A stretch of DNA of 64,000 nt. Source: Ridgeia piscesae. Lineage: Eukaryota > Annelida > Polychaeta > Sabellida > Siboglinidae. Position numbers and translations under genes: made by a program. The DNA lies in the NCBI GenBank assembly GCA_025642075.2, contig JAODUO010000033.1, positions 535,001 to 599,000 of the forward strand, given 5' to 3'. Below are positions 33,834 through 46,414 of the stretch, piece by piece (the first letter of the stretch is position 1; each line of letters starts with the position of its first letter). The notes beneath the pieces are model-generated. The model did no database searches, was not told the origin of the DNA, and was given only the letters and a program-made list of their open reading frames with translations.

Positions 33834-33948
33834 GAACAGGACATTGGTTGTCCATTGCATGCTGGGAATGACGTAGTGAACCACCGAAGTGTGACCTCAA
33901 CACATCTACCTCAGCCCTTCCGAGGGCATCTTACAGTTGCTCTATAAG
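33834..33948 (+). other. Candidate exon (probably 5' UTR), 115 bp
   Basis: The left edge is a good acceptor, CATTTTTCTGCTGCAG|GAACAGG. The right edge is CTATAAG|GTACTG. One frame stays open for 37 codons and then stops at TAA two bases before the donor; the other two are closed. A non-coding exon is therefore likelier than a coding one. It contains GCATGCTGGGAATGACGTAGT-like sequence (33,857-33,877), close to the ZNF143/STAF promoter motif, so an alternative promoter is another reading. Confidence 0.3.
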
Positions 33949-36900
33949 GTACTGACCGCATTATTTACCTTACATGGGGGCGGGGTTAGTTAGTAAAACA
34001 TTGCAGCATTGAGGATCTTTGTTAGTAAACCAGAAATAGTTGTCAGTTGATCTTCAAAGTAGAATGCACTGGAAACAAAAGTTATGTTTGGAGACTATCC
34101 TCCAGTCTTCCTTTGGAATGAACTACTGTAATACGCCCCATTAGTGTTCCTTCTCTCACCCTCACCCTGACTTTCAGCCCCTCATGGCAGGGTACCAATC
34201 AGGCTGTCAAGACATCTGTGTTTGTTTCGTAAACTTGACATCAAGACAGCTTCACTCTCCAGATCCCCGGAAGAGAAGGGGTGGGGGGCATTTTAAGTTA
34301 CAAGATGTGTAACTGGCATTTTAAGAGGGCAGATCCCTGTTGACAGCTGTCCACAGTCACCATTAAGGATAAATGATACTCATTTTTTTCAACAATTGCT
34401 TAAAACTATTTTAGAACTACCTTTTTGCAAGAAATTGTTTTGCCAGTCCACAATTGTTGGGTTGACATGTGCATTTTAACTTACATACACAAGTCAGTTG
34501 AGATGTGTATTAATACTGTTGCGACTCAAAAGACCTGACAAAAACTATAAACAACATATGAAACCCATTGTTAAAGCATCAGTGACAGTATAAGTTATAT
34601 GCCTTTTAAAGACTTTCCAATTTGATTCCTGTCCTAATGACTTGACAATACAATATGTTCTGTTTCAGAACCATGTAATTTTGTTGACTTACAGCTTTCA
34701 ACATAAAATCATTGTTAAATGTTGTGATAGAAAGGTAAGAAAAATAATAATATAGTTACCTGACTCAACTGGCTCTCATTTTGAATAAAATAAAAGATAA
34801 AAACAAGTTCTTATATAGCTGTGATTATATATATATATAATTGACCTAGTGACCCCAACATCATGATGTCCTACTGCATTCTGGGATATCGGACGAGCAT
34901 GAGAAAGTAACAGCGTAAAAACAGATGTCGGAAACATGAATTGTAGCATTTTAATTTAGACGTAAAAATGTTGCAGATGTGCGTGAATGTAGGTTAAGTG
35001 TGACACAGTGACATGGTTTATATTGTGGCTAGTAAATAATGGATTGTCACAAAATATTATTTTATTGTTCTGGGTTCATGTGTGCATAGAAATACACTCA
35101 CCAGCAATGAATAATACATGCTTTGGCCGAGCATGAGTAGCCATGTGGTCTATTATGTATGTATGACTAGTCACAGCGCAAATATGTTCTGTTCATGTCG
35201 ACAAAACCAGGGCAGAAAAAGTGCATTTAATCAACACAAAACTGCACCGTTGTCATTATGATAATGAAGATTATTTAATGACGTTACGCAGCAGAATTTC
35301 TGTCAAGCGTCATCTCTGTGAAGGTCATCCTTATGTCATTAATAATTAGGCTTGTTAAATAAACCACACCTACTTAACATAAACCAGTGCGTTGTGGGAA
35401 AAGACCGTGAAAAACCTTTGACCTTCATCGATCTTTTGGCGCATGCAGAGTTGCGATGTACAGGACTAATAGATAGAGGGTGTACTGTTGGGGACAAGAA
35501 TCAACTTATGCTTGCCCTGGCCTGCTGTGAGACTCAGGGATATCACCATTCGTGTCATCACATGACCACTTGACGCGTTATCAGAATACGAATCACGAAG
35601 GTCATCAGGTCGTTTTGTCAACAAGGCGTTGACTTTTGAGAACTGATTATTTTTGGCGGTTCCGCTGAACTAGCGGATTGCATTTTGTCCGTGTTCGGTC
35701 AGGCGTGACAGCCATGGTTCACTTGATTTACTGTAGGTCCAAGTTCTTTCTGGTTCTAGTCAAGTGCGATGCCATCCATAAGTTGTGGCTGTGGGTTTGT
35801 GTAGTGTAATATATCCTTGACACACAGAGAGTTGTATTGTAATGATGCTAACTGAGCAAGTTTCAGCGTAGTTCATTAGTTGTAGGAAGCTGTAGTTGCA
35901 TATTTACAGAAATGCTGTAGTCACGTCTAGTATGGCACGAAAAGCGCAAACAATTATTTACGGTCATACAACGGACAATTGTGGGCTTGGGACAGTCCAA
36001 ATTGGCAATTGCTAAACCAGTCTTTCACTCTTGAACTAGTCTAGTCTAAGTTTGATATATTGAACTATATTTGATAGACTTGACATTTCATTTGAACTAC
36101 ATTGTAGAAATACTGCAATCCTGGTGTGCATTCTATTCAGTGATCCAACACAAGATCAATGCATCATGCTTTTTTCAAATCTAAAGTAGCAACTTTTTAA
36201 TACAGTCAGTCGTGATCATTATCTCATTTTACAATGAACTATTTAACTTGCTGTTCTATGCAGACTCTTTGTTGGTCAGACATTTTATACACAAGTTTTC
36301 TTTTTATAACCAAAAGTGCAACATGTCCAAACTAAATTTTGTGTTTTATTGGATACTTCGTTGGATTTTGTCAGTTGTATAGTTTTGGTTGATTCTGTCA
36401 TGTGTGGCTTAATGGCACTTTGACAGGTCAATAAAACATTTAATACATTGTAGCAGGTGTTTTATTCACTTGCAGTGTTTATCTTAAAAAAACATTCTCT
36501 CATCTGACAGGTGTAAAAATACTTCCCATCAGTGCTTGAAAGCGTTCACTTAGTAGGCGACAAAACTCAGGTACGAATCTTTTTGGCTTCCACTTGTATA
36601 TTCATAGAATTATTTACACTTTTTGCAAAACAGGCATTTGTATCAACTTTAATTATGTAGATGAATGCTGCCATTTTTTTTACCAAGTATTGGAAGAACT
36701 TGTTGGCTTGTAAGTTATGAAAGTCATCAAAATGTTAAAGTAAAGTATAAAGCACTCCATGGTATTGTAAAAAATATATTGTGCTTTTTAAGTATCTTAG
36801 AAATGCAGCTTGGAAAGTTGTGGTTAGTGTATCGGAGGACTTTAAATGTTATGTTACCTTTTGCAAAAACAACTTCAAAGTTGGCTACTTTTATCTTGAA

Positions 36901-37200
36901 TTAAATACCATTGCCATTGGTGGCCTGGTTACAGAACAACTTGCAAAAAGTGATAAGTTTTGTTATCTGTTGCTAAATTATAATAATAACTACTTGTTGA
37001 TGTAGCTTCAAAATTGTTTCGGTTACTTCATTGACAAAGTGAAATGTAGAATTGGTATAATAAATAAATATTAAATAAATATATAACATATTTAATAGCT
37101 TGCTAATCAGAAAAAGTTTTGAAAGAAAAAGTATGAATTATTAACTAAAGCACTAGCAAGTAGCAACTACACGTTTGCAAGAGATACTAAGATTATGCAG
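33949..37200. other. Unannotated unique sequence
   Basis: No gene or repeat recognised beyond a short TA run at 34,828. A second weaker CTGGGATATC word lies near 34,880. Confidence 0.4.
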
Positions 37201-37237
37201 TTTGAAGCGATGTCTGAAAATGTTTCAGATGCTGCAG
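37201..37237 (+). other. Weak candidate start-codon exon
   Basis: TACTAAGATTATGCAG precedes TTTGAAGCG, then ATG at 37,210 opens MSENVSDAA and runs into GCTGCAG|GTAAAT. The branch-point-like TACTAA and the donor are good, but the pyrimidine tract is poor. The exon would be only 37 bp. Confidence 0.18.
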
Positions 37238-37600
37238 GTAAATTGTTCAGGCTTGTTTTATTGCATTCTTACATTCTTATTTAAAGTGTCGTTGTCGCTC
37301 TCTGATGCAATCTGCTTTGTCCTTGACTTACATTTCTCAGGCACTGTCAACTCTAGTGTAAAGAAGATACTTCATGAATATTTTACCCCAGAATATCCAC
37401 ATCACAGAAATGGTGGTTGTGTTCACACGATCCTCACATCGAGGGTAGTGAAATTGTTGCATCTAGGGCACTGGGATACATGAACCCAGTACCTTGTCCC
37501 AGTTTCCCAAGCCCAAGGGAGCAGGGTTCAACGTTCCTTTAGGTACCATGCCAGGTACGAAGGACGTTTTCCTCTCGGATCTCTCGGTATGACAAGCACA

Positions 37601-37643
37601 TGGCACGCGTACGGCACGCGTACGGGGCACGCGTCAGGCACGC
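37601..37643 (+). repeat. Short tandem repeat GGCACGCGTAC, about four copies
   Basis: GGCACGCGT recurs four times at 11-14 bp spacing, creating a small CpG-rich spot inside AT-rich DNA. Confidence 0.8.
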
Positions 37644-39357
37644 ATTTATATGGCTGAATCGCCTGCAGCGAATTAAATTGCTGAGACGTTCGGGTTCTTA
37701 ACAGACACCATAGACCTTGATACCTGGTTTTCTTAAATGGGGACTCAGATAGATATTGTACGTCCCGTCATTTTAAAGATGTACATTACTGTTTTGTATT
37801 TCGAAAGGGGTACATTAGCTGTGCGTTTGAATGCTAGACTGTCAGTCAAGAGGAATGCCTTTTAAGCCATTTCAAAACATGGAATTTTGTTAGCACTCAA
37901 TGACTGACTTTTGGAAGAGACAACTTATGTGTGAAGACTTTAGTGCTTAGCATTTTAGCTAATTGTACGGTATGTTATGAGTGCGTATCATTAACTAATC
38001 TTGCAGTAATTTACCACCGACAAAGCACCTGAACTTGGCTGAACTTCTGTCGCCCAAACAGTGCCCAGCCCTTGTCCAGTATTTAGAAGAAGAAGAGATG
38101 CTAAGTCTAAGAGCATGTCTGGTGTCTGTGATGTGAGGAAGCAAAATACCCCACGCAGGGGGTAAATAAGTAAGCAGTGTTGGACTTACATCTGTAACGC
38201 AGGGTGACAGTGCCCTAGGGTGGAGTATATAGCATTGACTCTTCTAATACATGGATGTAAACAGGAGGCACACGCCACACCTGCCACCAACTACAACATT
38301 ACAGTAATAAAATAGTCTCGCATCACTTCAGTCACATATCAAAAAGCAAACACACAACCAGACGCAGAAGTAAATGTCCACGTTATCGTGATACAAATCA
38401 AAACATTTCTTCCACCTTTTCTGTCTAAAACTTATAATTAGCTGTGAGCCAGACATCCAGGTAATCTGCAGCCAATTACAGTTGACTTCACCAACAGGTC
38501 CTGGACGAGGTCGGTCAGAACTATCTGACTAGGATCAAAGATAAAGTATTCTGTTCTGTCCATCGTGATGTGATGGCAGAAGGGACCAATTGTGTTAGTG
38601 AAGTTGAATCAGTGAAAAATAAGTATAGACGGATATAAATGTATTATATGCTGTGTGCGAGGTGTAGATAAGATCAGTTTTATTTTGGGGTAGGTATGCT
38701 GCTGTCATTGCACGGATGAAATTGGAATACTTGTGTGTGTCAGCAGAGTTTAGTAAGTGTATTTCCTCCAAGAGCCGAGGTCAACTCTTCTTTCTATGTT
38801 CGATAAGTTGCATGGATCAGTTGCCCCTCATCTACTAACTGGCTGCGTATTTAAAAAAATTATTAAAGTTATGTGTTAGTATTCTCGACTTTTTTAGAGG
38901 GTGTTTCCTACCTGGCAGAATTAAGTGGCAGCCAGTTCTCTAGGTGACGCCACTGTAAACCAGTGGCGTCTTCTGTAAGGGTCAGTGTCAGCAAGTACAC
39001 GGTAAATGTTAATCAAGATAAGCAGGATATACTGATATATATTTAATTCTGAGATTAACAATATTTTTTTAAAATTATTTATTCATTGAGGATGGAGAAA
39101 ACATCTAGTTGTTTTGCCTAACAATTCAATCCAGCCTAATTGTTTCTGTTGAGGATAGAATGTTGGAATTGCTGTAGAAGATCTGACATACATTTGTAAT
39201 TGTGTTGTGCAGATAAAACGAAACACCATAATTTATATTAGTTGCTGTGACATTATCTATGAAATGTGGATACCATAAAATATTGTTCAAAAGCAAACGT
39301 TTTCACATATTTCTATTTATATGTAAACAATATTTTGTGATGGTCCCTTTGTAGTTT
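37644..39357. other. Unannotated unique sequence
   Basis: No gene recognised. The one structural feature is the hairpin at 38,946-38,970. Confidence 0.4.
38946..38970. repeat. Perfect 10-bp hairpin GACGCCACTG/CAGTGGCGTC
   Basis: A perfect inverted repeat with a 5-nt TAAAC loop. Each arm's CAGTGGCG equals the first eight bases of the hAT-like element at 8,181, pointing outward from the loop as if two such ends lay back to back. Confidence 0.8.
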
Positions 39358-39566
39358 ACCAGCACATAGGTAACAGTTGACCAGCACATATAGGTCACAG
39401 TTGGCCAGCGCATATAGGTCACAGTTGACCAGCACATATAGGTCACAGTTGACCAGCGCATATAGGTCACAGTTGACCAGCACATATAGGTCACAGTTGA
39501 CCAGCGCATATAGGTCACAGTTGACCAGCACATATAGGTCACAGTTGACCAGCGCATATAGGTCAC
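39358..39566 (+). repeat. 24-bp minisatellite with 48-bp higher-order period
   Basis: About nine copies of a 24-bp unit containing ACAGTTGACCAGC and ATATAGGTC. Units alternate between GCACATA and GCGCATA, giving a two-unit higher-order repeat. Because 24 is a multiple of three, both strands stay open across it (TYRSQLTS and CDLYALVN repeats). There is no other sign of coding. Confidence 0.95.
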
Positions 39567-40139
39567 AAGGACAGGACATGTATAGACTATAAGTTGACAT
39601 AGAGACCTGTCCATTCATGCAGCAGCAATTGAAATTCTCCAGGGACCGTGTCAAAGTGACCCTGCTTGCTGATGAAATAAAGGAACAGTATGTATATTTT
39701 TTATGTGGGGAGATTTATTTAATTTATTCGTTAAATTTAGTTTTTTGGATCAAGTTGACACGAACTTGGAAATGTTCATTACATATGCATGCAGTGCACA
39801 TATTGGGTATTAAAAGTTGCTAATGCTATTAATATATTTTATTTAACTATAGTTGTTTTACATGTACTTTTATGGCATTGAATGTGTATCTGTAAATTTT
39901 TTAATTGTATTTTGTGCAAGCATTAATAAACACATTATAGGGTTTTCTGAATTAAAATGTATTATTATTATTAACTGTCAAAGAATATTAAATTGTATCA
40001 GAAAACAGTTGGTCTGTAATCACAAAGGCATTGGTGGTTTTTCAACAGCAGAAAGTTTAACAGATTTGGTCTTGATTTGGATTAAGATTTTCCATAAATT
40101 TGGCAATGATAAAAAAATTACATATGGGTTTGGAATAGG
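39567..40139. other. AT-rich unannotated sequence
   Basis: A 107-codon plus frame (39,853-40,176) is AT-rich and unrecognised; treated as chance. Confidence 0.4.
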
Positions 40140-40560
40140 TTGCTCTGAAGGAAGGCACAGAAGGGGAAGGGGATGATTGCTTGAGGTAAGGAATTAGAGG
40201 GGAGGCTATGCTACAAAGGATTTCCAGGAAACCTACAGCCTGTCGGAAGGAAACGGGAAGAGAAGGGCAGGTAGAGAAAGAGGAAGAGAGGCAGTGAACA
40301 CATTGGGCTGGAGGCTGGGGCTGGAGGCTGGGGGTGGAGGCTGGGGGTGGGGATTAGTGTTGGAGAAATGTGGATAAAGATAAAACAACTAAAGAAATGG
40401 AGGTTCTCAGAGCACTGGGAAAAAGAGATGCATCTAAACACAATTTGAGGAGAGTTAAAAAGGAGATACTTTCTTTGGGGAAAACGGAGATAAATAGTTG
40501 GAGAAAAGGGAGAAGGACAGGAGGAAGAGTGGAGAGAAACAAGAAGTGAAACTGGGGAAA
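40140..40560 (+). repeat. Purine-rich tract with GGCTGGAGGCTGGGG repeat, G4-prone
   Basis: Mostly G and A on the plus strand. At 40,306-40,354 four copies of a GGCTGGAG-type unit carry runs of three to five G at short spacing, enough for a G-quadruplex. AG|GTAAGG near 40,184 is a donor-like word. Confidence 0.75.
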
Positions 40561-40775
40561 TATGCCCTGTTGTTTTAAATTGTCAAAGATAAACTTTGTT
40601 TGAAATTTGATATTATCCTACATGACTGATGAAATAAACAACAGTAGGTTTTGAACATTATTCTTAGGAGTCCATAAAACATTTAATTTGTACTTTGAGA
40701 ACATCATTTATGTAGCAATTGTCCAAAGAAACAAGGATCAGTCCATTTTCTCAATCAAGTACACAGTTGTACAAG

Positions 40776-40777
<2 letters not shown>

Positions 40778-40865
<88 letters not shown>

Positions 40866-40874
40866 TATATATAA
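40778..40874. repeat. (TA)n microsatellite with imperfect tail
   Basis: TA run to about 40,856, then interrupted TA/CA copies. Confidence 0.97.
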
Positions 40875-43800
40875 AAATAATTTCAGAGGCATGCAGTGGA
40901 ATAGGTATTTATATCACATTGATTTAGCTACTCAATTTTGCACTAAGTATCTGTATTATTTATTGATTAAATACCACAATTTTACCCATTATCTGCACAT
41001 CTTTACTTTATTGTTATCTGCCAGATTTCCAGCTAATCTCTGGCCACTTGCCTCTGACTACACTAGCAGGTTGAGGCAGTGAATGACGACGGGTTGAAAA
41101 TAAACCGTGTCCATCATGGTGATACGAGAACTTGAGTGTGCAAGTCAAGTTTAATCAGCGGGAAAAATCTCTCGATGTCTCAGATGATTGAGGTGGAATT
41201 GACAGGGCACCCCTGGCCCTTTTTGCTCGTCCCAAATCACAAAATGCTCATGGTGTAGTGTAAAGAAATGCCACTCTCGTGGACAATCGCTGGTCCCTCA
41301 ACTCGGGTAATCGACGACCACAGATACATGTCACCACACTGGACGGCTTTGTCGAGAAAATAGGGCAAGATTCTTAGAATCCAGTATATTATGTTAAATT
41401 TTCGCCATGCCTTGGTGACCTCAATGAACTGACCAAAGGTTAAATGGCCTGATTATTTTTTATCCCGAGTTGAAAGAAAGGAGGGTTTTCTTGTGACACC
41501 TTGTGTTATTGTTATTTTCAACAGGCTATTTTGTTATGTGTCAAGATATCACACTTGCCTACAATGTTGTATGTTCAATTATCAATAGTGAAAAGTAATG
41601 AGGTAATAGCTGGGGTTGGTTTAACACAAAGTGCATATGTTAGATGAAATCACGAAAACAATTGGTTTGACTGACTTGCGAGTGAGGATATCTGTAAGGT
41701 TTAATAAGTACGCGAAGATAGAGCCAGATTACTTCCCCACTCAATTTTGACCAAAACGTGTCGGAAATAGATGATTTTTCCCCAAATATAAAAAAGTATG
41801 CAAATGAGCATGTGTAGTACTACTAATAGTAAATACTTAGTAGGTAATTTATTTACAAAGTGCGCCTGAATTGAGACAAGCAGGAAAACTAAACTTTAAA
41901 TGTCAGTGAGAAATGCCAGCATGGCTTCATATCTAGGGTAAGTAGTTTTTTCCGCCTGTCCAGGTGTGGGACAGGGGCAGGGGTATTCATCGACTGACAA
42001 CCTAATTGAGTTCGCATCACTGCTTCTGTCGACTTCCTACAGGTGGGCGGGGTTAGTAACTTAGTACTGCTGGCAGCATTCAGAGATGTCCCGGTCTTTC
42101 ATGTTGAACCCTGTTTAACTTCAGTGGTTGGCAGCTCTTTGCTCTCTTCTTTCTGCAAAGGGCGTCACAACAGATCCAGTGATTCACTGTGAAAATGTGC
42201 TGCATTTTCTGAATGTAAACGTACCACGTATTCCACACCGGAGTTCGCATTGTTTGACATCATCTTTGTGCATCTGTTGGGTGCAGCTGTTTAAATTCGC
42301 AGAGAATCTTGAGGGATTTTCATTGGTTAATGGAATAACTGTTTTATGGACGTTTATGGACATTGTAGCTTCATAGATTTCTTATTTGTCACGATGCATG
42401 CACCATGCATAATATATCAGTTCTCAAGGTTTCCAAATCGACTTTTGTTCACATTAAATTGTACGATACAATGGCAGTAAAGACGAACAAATAATAAATG
42501 TCAGGCATTTATTATTTTGCCGCCCATACCTGGCGACATCAAATGAAAGCAAGAAATTAAAGTGACATGTAATAGCAAGTATGGTCAAATGTTGATAAAT
42601 AATAAATTAACACAAGTAATGTTGTACATTATAAATACTTTCACAAAGACAGAGTTTAATGTTGTAATTTAATATAGAATGCACCTAAAATAATTCCTAC
42701 ACAACTTGGTCTTTCACCTCTTGGTATTTAACAGTGAAATAAACCATTCGAGCTTTATGACGTGCAAAGACTGTTTTATTGCAATAAAACACAGACTAAT
42801 AAATCTTCTTCAACTTTCAAGGTGAAATGCAACATCTTTCACCGGATGATAGATTCGTCTGTCGTTCCGGTTTTGCACAATTGTTAATCGTAAACGTGTT
42901 ACTGAAAGAAAGATAGAACTATTTCATATGATAAGAATTGACTAAATCAAAGTTAACTAATAGAAATGACAAAGGATACAGGTAAATTAAAGACAACCAC
43001 ACCATGGAACATATAGTACATACAAATTACTCCCTTTTAACAATAGTTGTAGCATACTGCAGACTTTGGTATGTGGAAATTAGCTAGAAAATTGTTTATT
43101 GGAAAAGAGAACACTGCATGTGATGTCATGTTTTTATTAGAAAACATGACAATATAGCAGTTTAAAGCAGATATTGGACTTATTGACCTTGAAGTTGTTT
43201 AAACTTTATGCGGATGTACTTAAGTAAAATATTTTTGTTGACAATGTTTGTCACGTGATTCCTTGCCACGTAATACCTTCCTGGGGGTATCAGTTAGGTG
43301 TCATTAAAGTGGACTTTATTGACATTTTGTCAAAGGGGAAGTGTGTGTTTGCTAACCTTGAGGTGGGATGACGTAGGTCATTGACAAATAAGTAGATGTG
43401 GTGATTTTATGGATCTTCAAAATAACAAACGTTTTCCAATGAAAGTTGTACTTTGTGTGAGTTCATTAAACTGTACACATTCCACTCACCTAAGATTATA
43501 AATGTTTATGGAAGATTCTAACCAGATATCTGTGAAATATGTTTACTTACAATACTACAGGTGGTGATAACATGGTTTAATTAACATGTGAATAAAGGTA
43601 CAAATATAATTAAGCAGTTTAATATCTTCATAAACCTGTTATTAATATAAAAAGGAAGCATTGACTATTGTGTTAGGATGCCTTGATAAATGTCATAAAT
43701 ACATAAATATAGGTAGATGTGAAGCTATTTTGTAAAGATACAGTGTCTGGAAGGTTTGTAGGGGATTGTAGGGGTATGGATAGCACTTTTTTAACTTTCA

Positions 43801-43956
43801 GACATCTGAGGAAGAATCAAGAGTAGACTTGATAATGTTCTTGAATGAAGTGGTATGAGTAATGTGTGTTTATTGTTCAATGGATTAATTGACATAAGTG
43901 CAAACCTCTTGTGTTGAGTTGACTGTCAATTTGTCTTTTATATAATTTACTACCTT
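40875..43956. other. Unannotated unique sequence
   Basis: No gene or repeat recognised. One notable word is an ATG in strong context at 41,921 (MASYLG) running directly into CTAGG|GTAAGT at 41,937/41,938, a possible tiny start exon without supporting upstream evidence. Confidence 0.4.
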
Positions 43957-44292
43957 AGTAGAGCACAGTGGCTCAGAGGTATAGCTTCGGACTCTCGACT
44001 AAGAAGGCCCGGGTTCGAATCCTGTGCTGCGGTGTTAAAAACCTTGGGCACGTTTTTTCACTCTACATTGCTCCAGTTCACTCAGCTGTATAAATGAGTA
44101 CCTGCCTACAGACAGTGGTGGATATGTGTACGAGCAGCCTTCGTGCATTAATTGTAGCATATGGCTGGATGCTTCCCAGAGAAGTTGAGACGGTGTCTGA
44201 TTGAACAGGTCTGTCAGGGAAGTAAAGTGAAAAGCGCTTTGATCAGTCCTGAGGATTGAACATTGCGCTATATAAGAACTTACATTTACCTT
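43957..44292 (+). mobile_element. tRNA-derived SINE
   Basis: The head has an RNA polymerase III A box TGGCTCAGAGG (43,969-43,979) and a perfect B box GGTTCGAATCC (from 44,012), 43 bp apart as in a tRNA. A tRNA-unrelated body follows, with a tail AAGCGCTTTGATC ... GCGCTATATAAGAACTTACA, a tail type common in animal SINEs. A short TACCTT word flanks both sides (43,951 and 44,287) and may be a worn target duplication. The tRNA-like part does not fold into a full cloverleaf, so it is not a functional tRNA gene. Confidence 0.88.
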
Positions 44293-44475
44293 CTGAATGA
44301 AATGAGTATTATTTTGACACTTAACAGGTGTCACATATTATATGCTTCAATGGCAACATAGAAACTGAGCCAATATTAAATTTATGTTTTTCAGTATTCA
44401 AATGCCAAGTGTGATTAGTGGAAATGAATAATAATGAAAATAAGCATACACAATTTTATATTCATCTTTGAACTA

Positions 44476-45527
44476 CAGTAGAACTCCTCATGAACTTTTT
44501 ACGACCGTTTTTTCACTGACAGTCTACGCTATATAAATGCCCCCTCATCAACAACCACCTGACAATGGCAATTTTACTTTTACCCCTGACGAACGACCAT
44601 CCGATAGGTGGCCAGCACATTTTTTATCCTAAATGTTGCTACGAACTCTCATTAAATGCATGACTAACGGCGCACAGACGTGCATAATGCCATAAAAACA
44701 ATAAAATCGCATGATCATGATGACGACCATTCATTTTGGTGATCTTTTACTTTCTGACCGAACTATGAAAACGACAATTAACAGCCGCTAGACTTTCCTC
44801 ACTTATCTTATATATTGATAAACACACACTATGTTATAAAATTAAACCACTTACATTATTGAAATAAAAAATTCATAAAATAAACTCGTGCAAGAACTCG
44901 CCGGCAAGACATCATGGCGGACATGGACATCGTCAGTGGCTATGCGTAGCTCTGTGATTACTGTAATATCCATATTGTGTATGATTAAAGTTTAGAAACT
45001 TAGGCTAAGTTTTAGGTTAGTTTTGGATAAAACTGGAATCCAGATTTTGCGATACCGCGATAAAATATCAACAACAACAAAATGGCGACCGCCGTGCGAT
45101 TACCCAGACGGCGTGAGGTGGCAGCACTTTTTAACCCCTCAGACCGATTTTGAAATAATAAATTAAATGAGAATACATTTGTTCAGGTATTATATAAAAA
45201 AACGATCCAAATAAGGATACTTTTTACCAGAAATTAAAAAAACGATTCAAAATTAAACTTATACTGAAACATGTCACACATAAAATAAACAGAATAGATA
45301 ATTTTGTTGTTAATGTGTTGTCTCATTTTTTATTTTCTGTATTTTACTACTTAGCTTTTTATCGAGGCATACATGCTATATGGATATTACTTTTTATGAT
45401 ATGCGTAAATGTATGAAGTGATCCAAAACATCAAAATAACCAAACGCCTTACGGGAGACCACCCCTCTTTTAAGACCGCTCCACTCCGATTTGGGGGGGG
45501 GGCGGTCTTAAATGAGGGGTTCTACTG
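44476..45527. mobile_element. Tc1/mariner-like MITE, copy 2 (1,052 bp)
   Basis: Ends CAGTAGAACTCCTCAT (left) and CAGTAGAACCCCTCAT (right, reverse complement), with TA on both flanks. TA duplication and CAGT-type ends fit the Tc1/mariner/pogo group. Blocks shared with copy 1 (31,644-32,258) lie in reverse order and orientation here, except one at 44,755-44,850, which keeps the same orientation as copy 1's 32,101-32,194. Includes a run of about ten G near 45,493. Confidence 0.82.
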
Positions 45528-46346
45528 TAGTATCAAATCAGCCTCATGATAATTATGGTGTCTCACCGAAATAGTTTTCACTGCTTTGTAGAATAGAGCA
45601 CCATTAAGATAATAATTTAGTTTATTTATTTGGATACTTGACAAATATAATAAGAACTAAATGTGTTGTATACTTGATGTGTTATGTATGTATTTTCATA
45701 CAAACACTTCATATTCTGTCTATTATTAAATATTATGGTCATCTGGCATATCTAATCGATTACGTAAGCCAACTACTTAGGCAATTAGCATAATTTATGT
45801 AAATACTTTCATGACCTGTCCGATTAAAGGTCAAATATTTTTGATGTCATAAGTATATATTGTTATGTTTGCTCTTCAAAGTTCGTGTATCACCAGAAGC
45901 ACGAAGTGTTGCGCAAACTGTCCGATGACAACCTGGCAGTTGTTTGTTTTTACTTAGCCACATGCAAGTGCTTTCAACTGGCAGTGTCTTTGGTACAAGT
46001 CAACTCATAAAACACTACACACGAGTCAAAGTCTGCAGTTTGATTTACAAATTAATATGTCCCTTGAGGCTCTGGTTGTTAGAATGTATTAGAATAAATT
46101 GTTTGCTTAAATAATTTGGTTGCCCGTGTTTACTGTCATAGTAGTAATATTTGTATGGACTAGTGAGTGTAATAGCATGATCTAAATGAAGCCCTCCAAG
46201 AGAAATTAAGTATAGTACAAGTTATTTAATGAGATGTTACAGATATAAGTATTGTTAACGTTTTACTATGTGGGCTATACATATATAGTTGCAGACATCC
46301 ATGAATTAGAAATATGGTTCTATTTAAATAACAATGTTTAACCTTA
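45528..46346. other. AT-rich unannotated sequence
   Basis: Nothing recognised. Confidence 0.5.
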
Positions 46347-46352
46347 TGTATG

Positions 46353-46411
<59 letters not shown>

Positions 46412-46414
46412 GTA
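46347..46414. repeat. Interrupted (TA)n microsatellite
   Basis: TA runs broken by ACA and GTA interruptions, so older than the pure TA tracts. Confidence 0.95.

Noticed and set aside
39303..39654. Minus-strand frames with CDLYALVN or TYMRWSTV repeats
   Set aside because: They are a by-product of the 24-bp period; no unique coding sequence, start context or splice sites.
43962..44035. Functional tRNA gene
   Set aside because: The A and B boxes are good but the acceptor and T stems do not pair properly, and a SINE body and tail follow directly.
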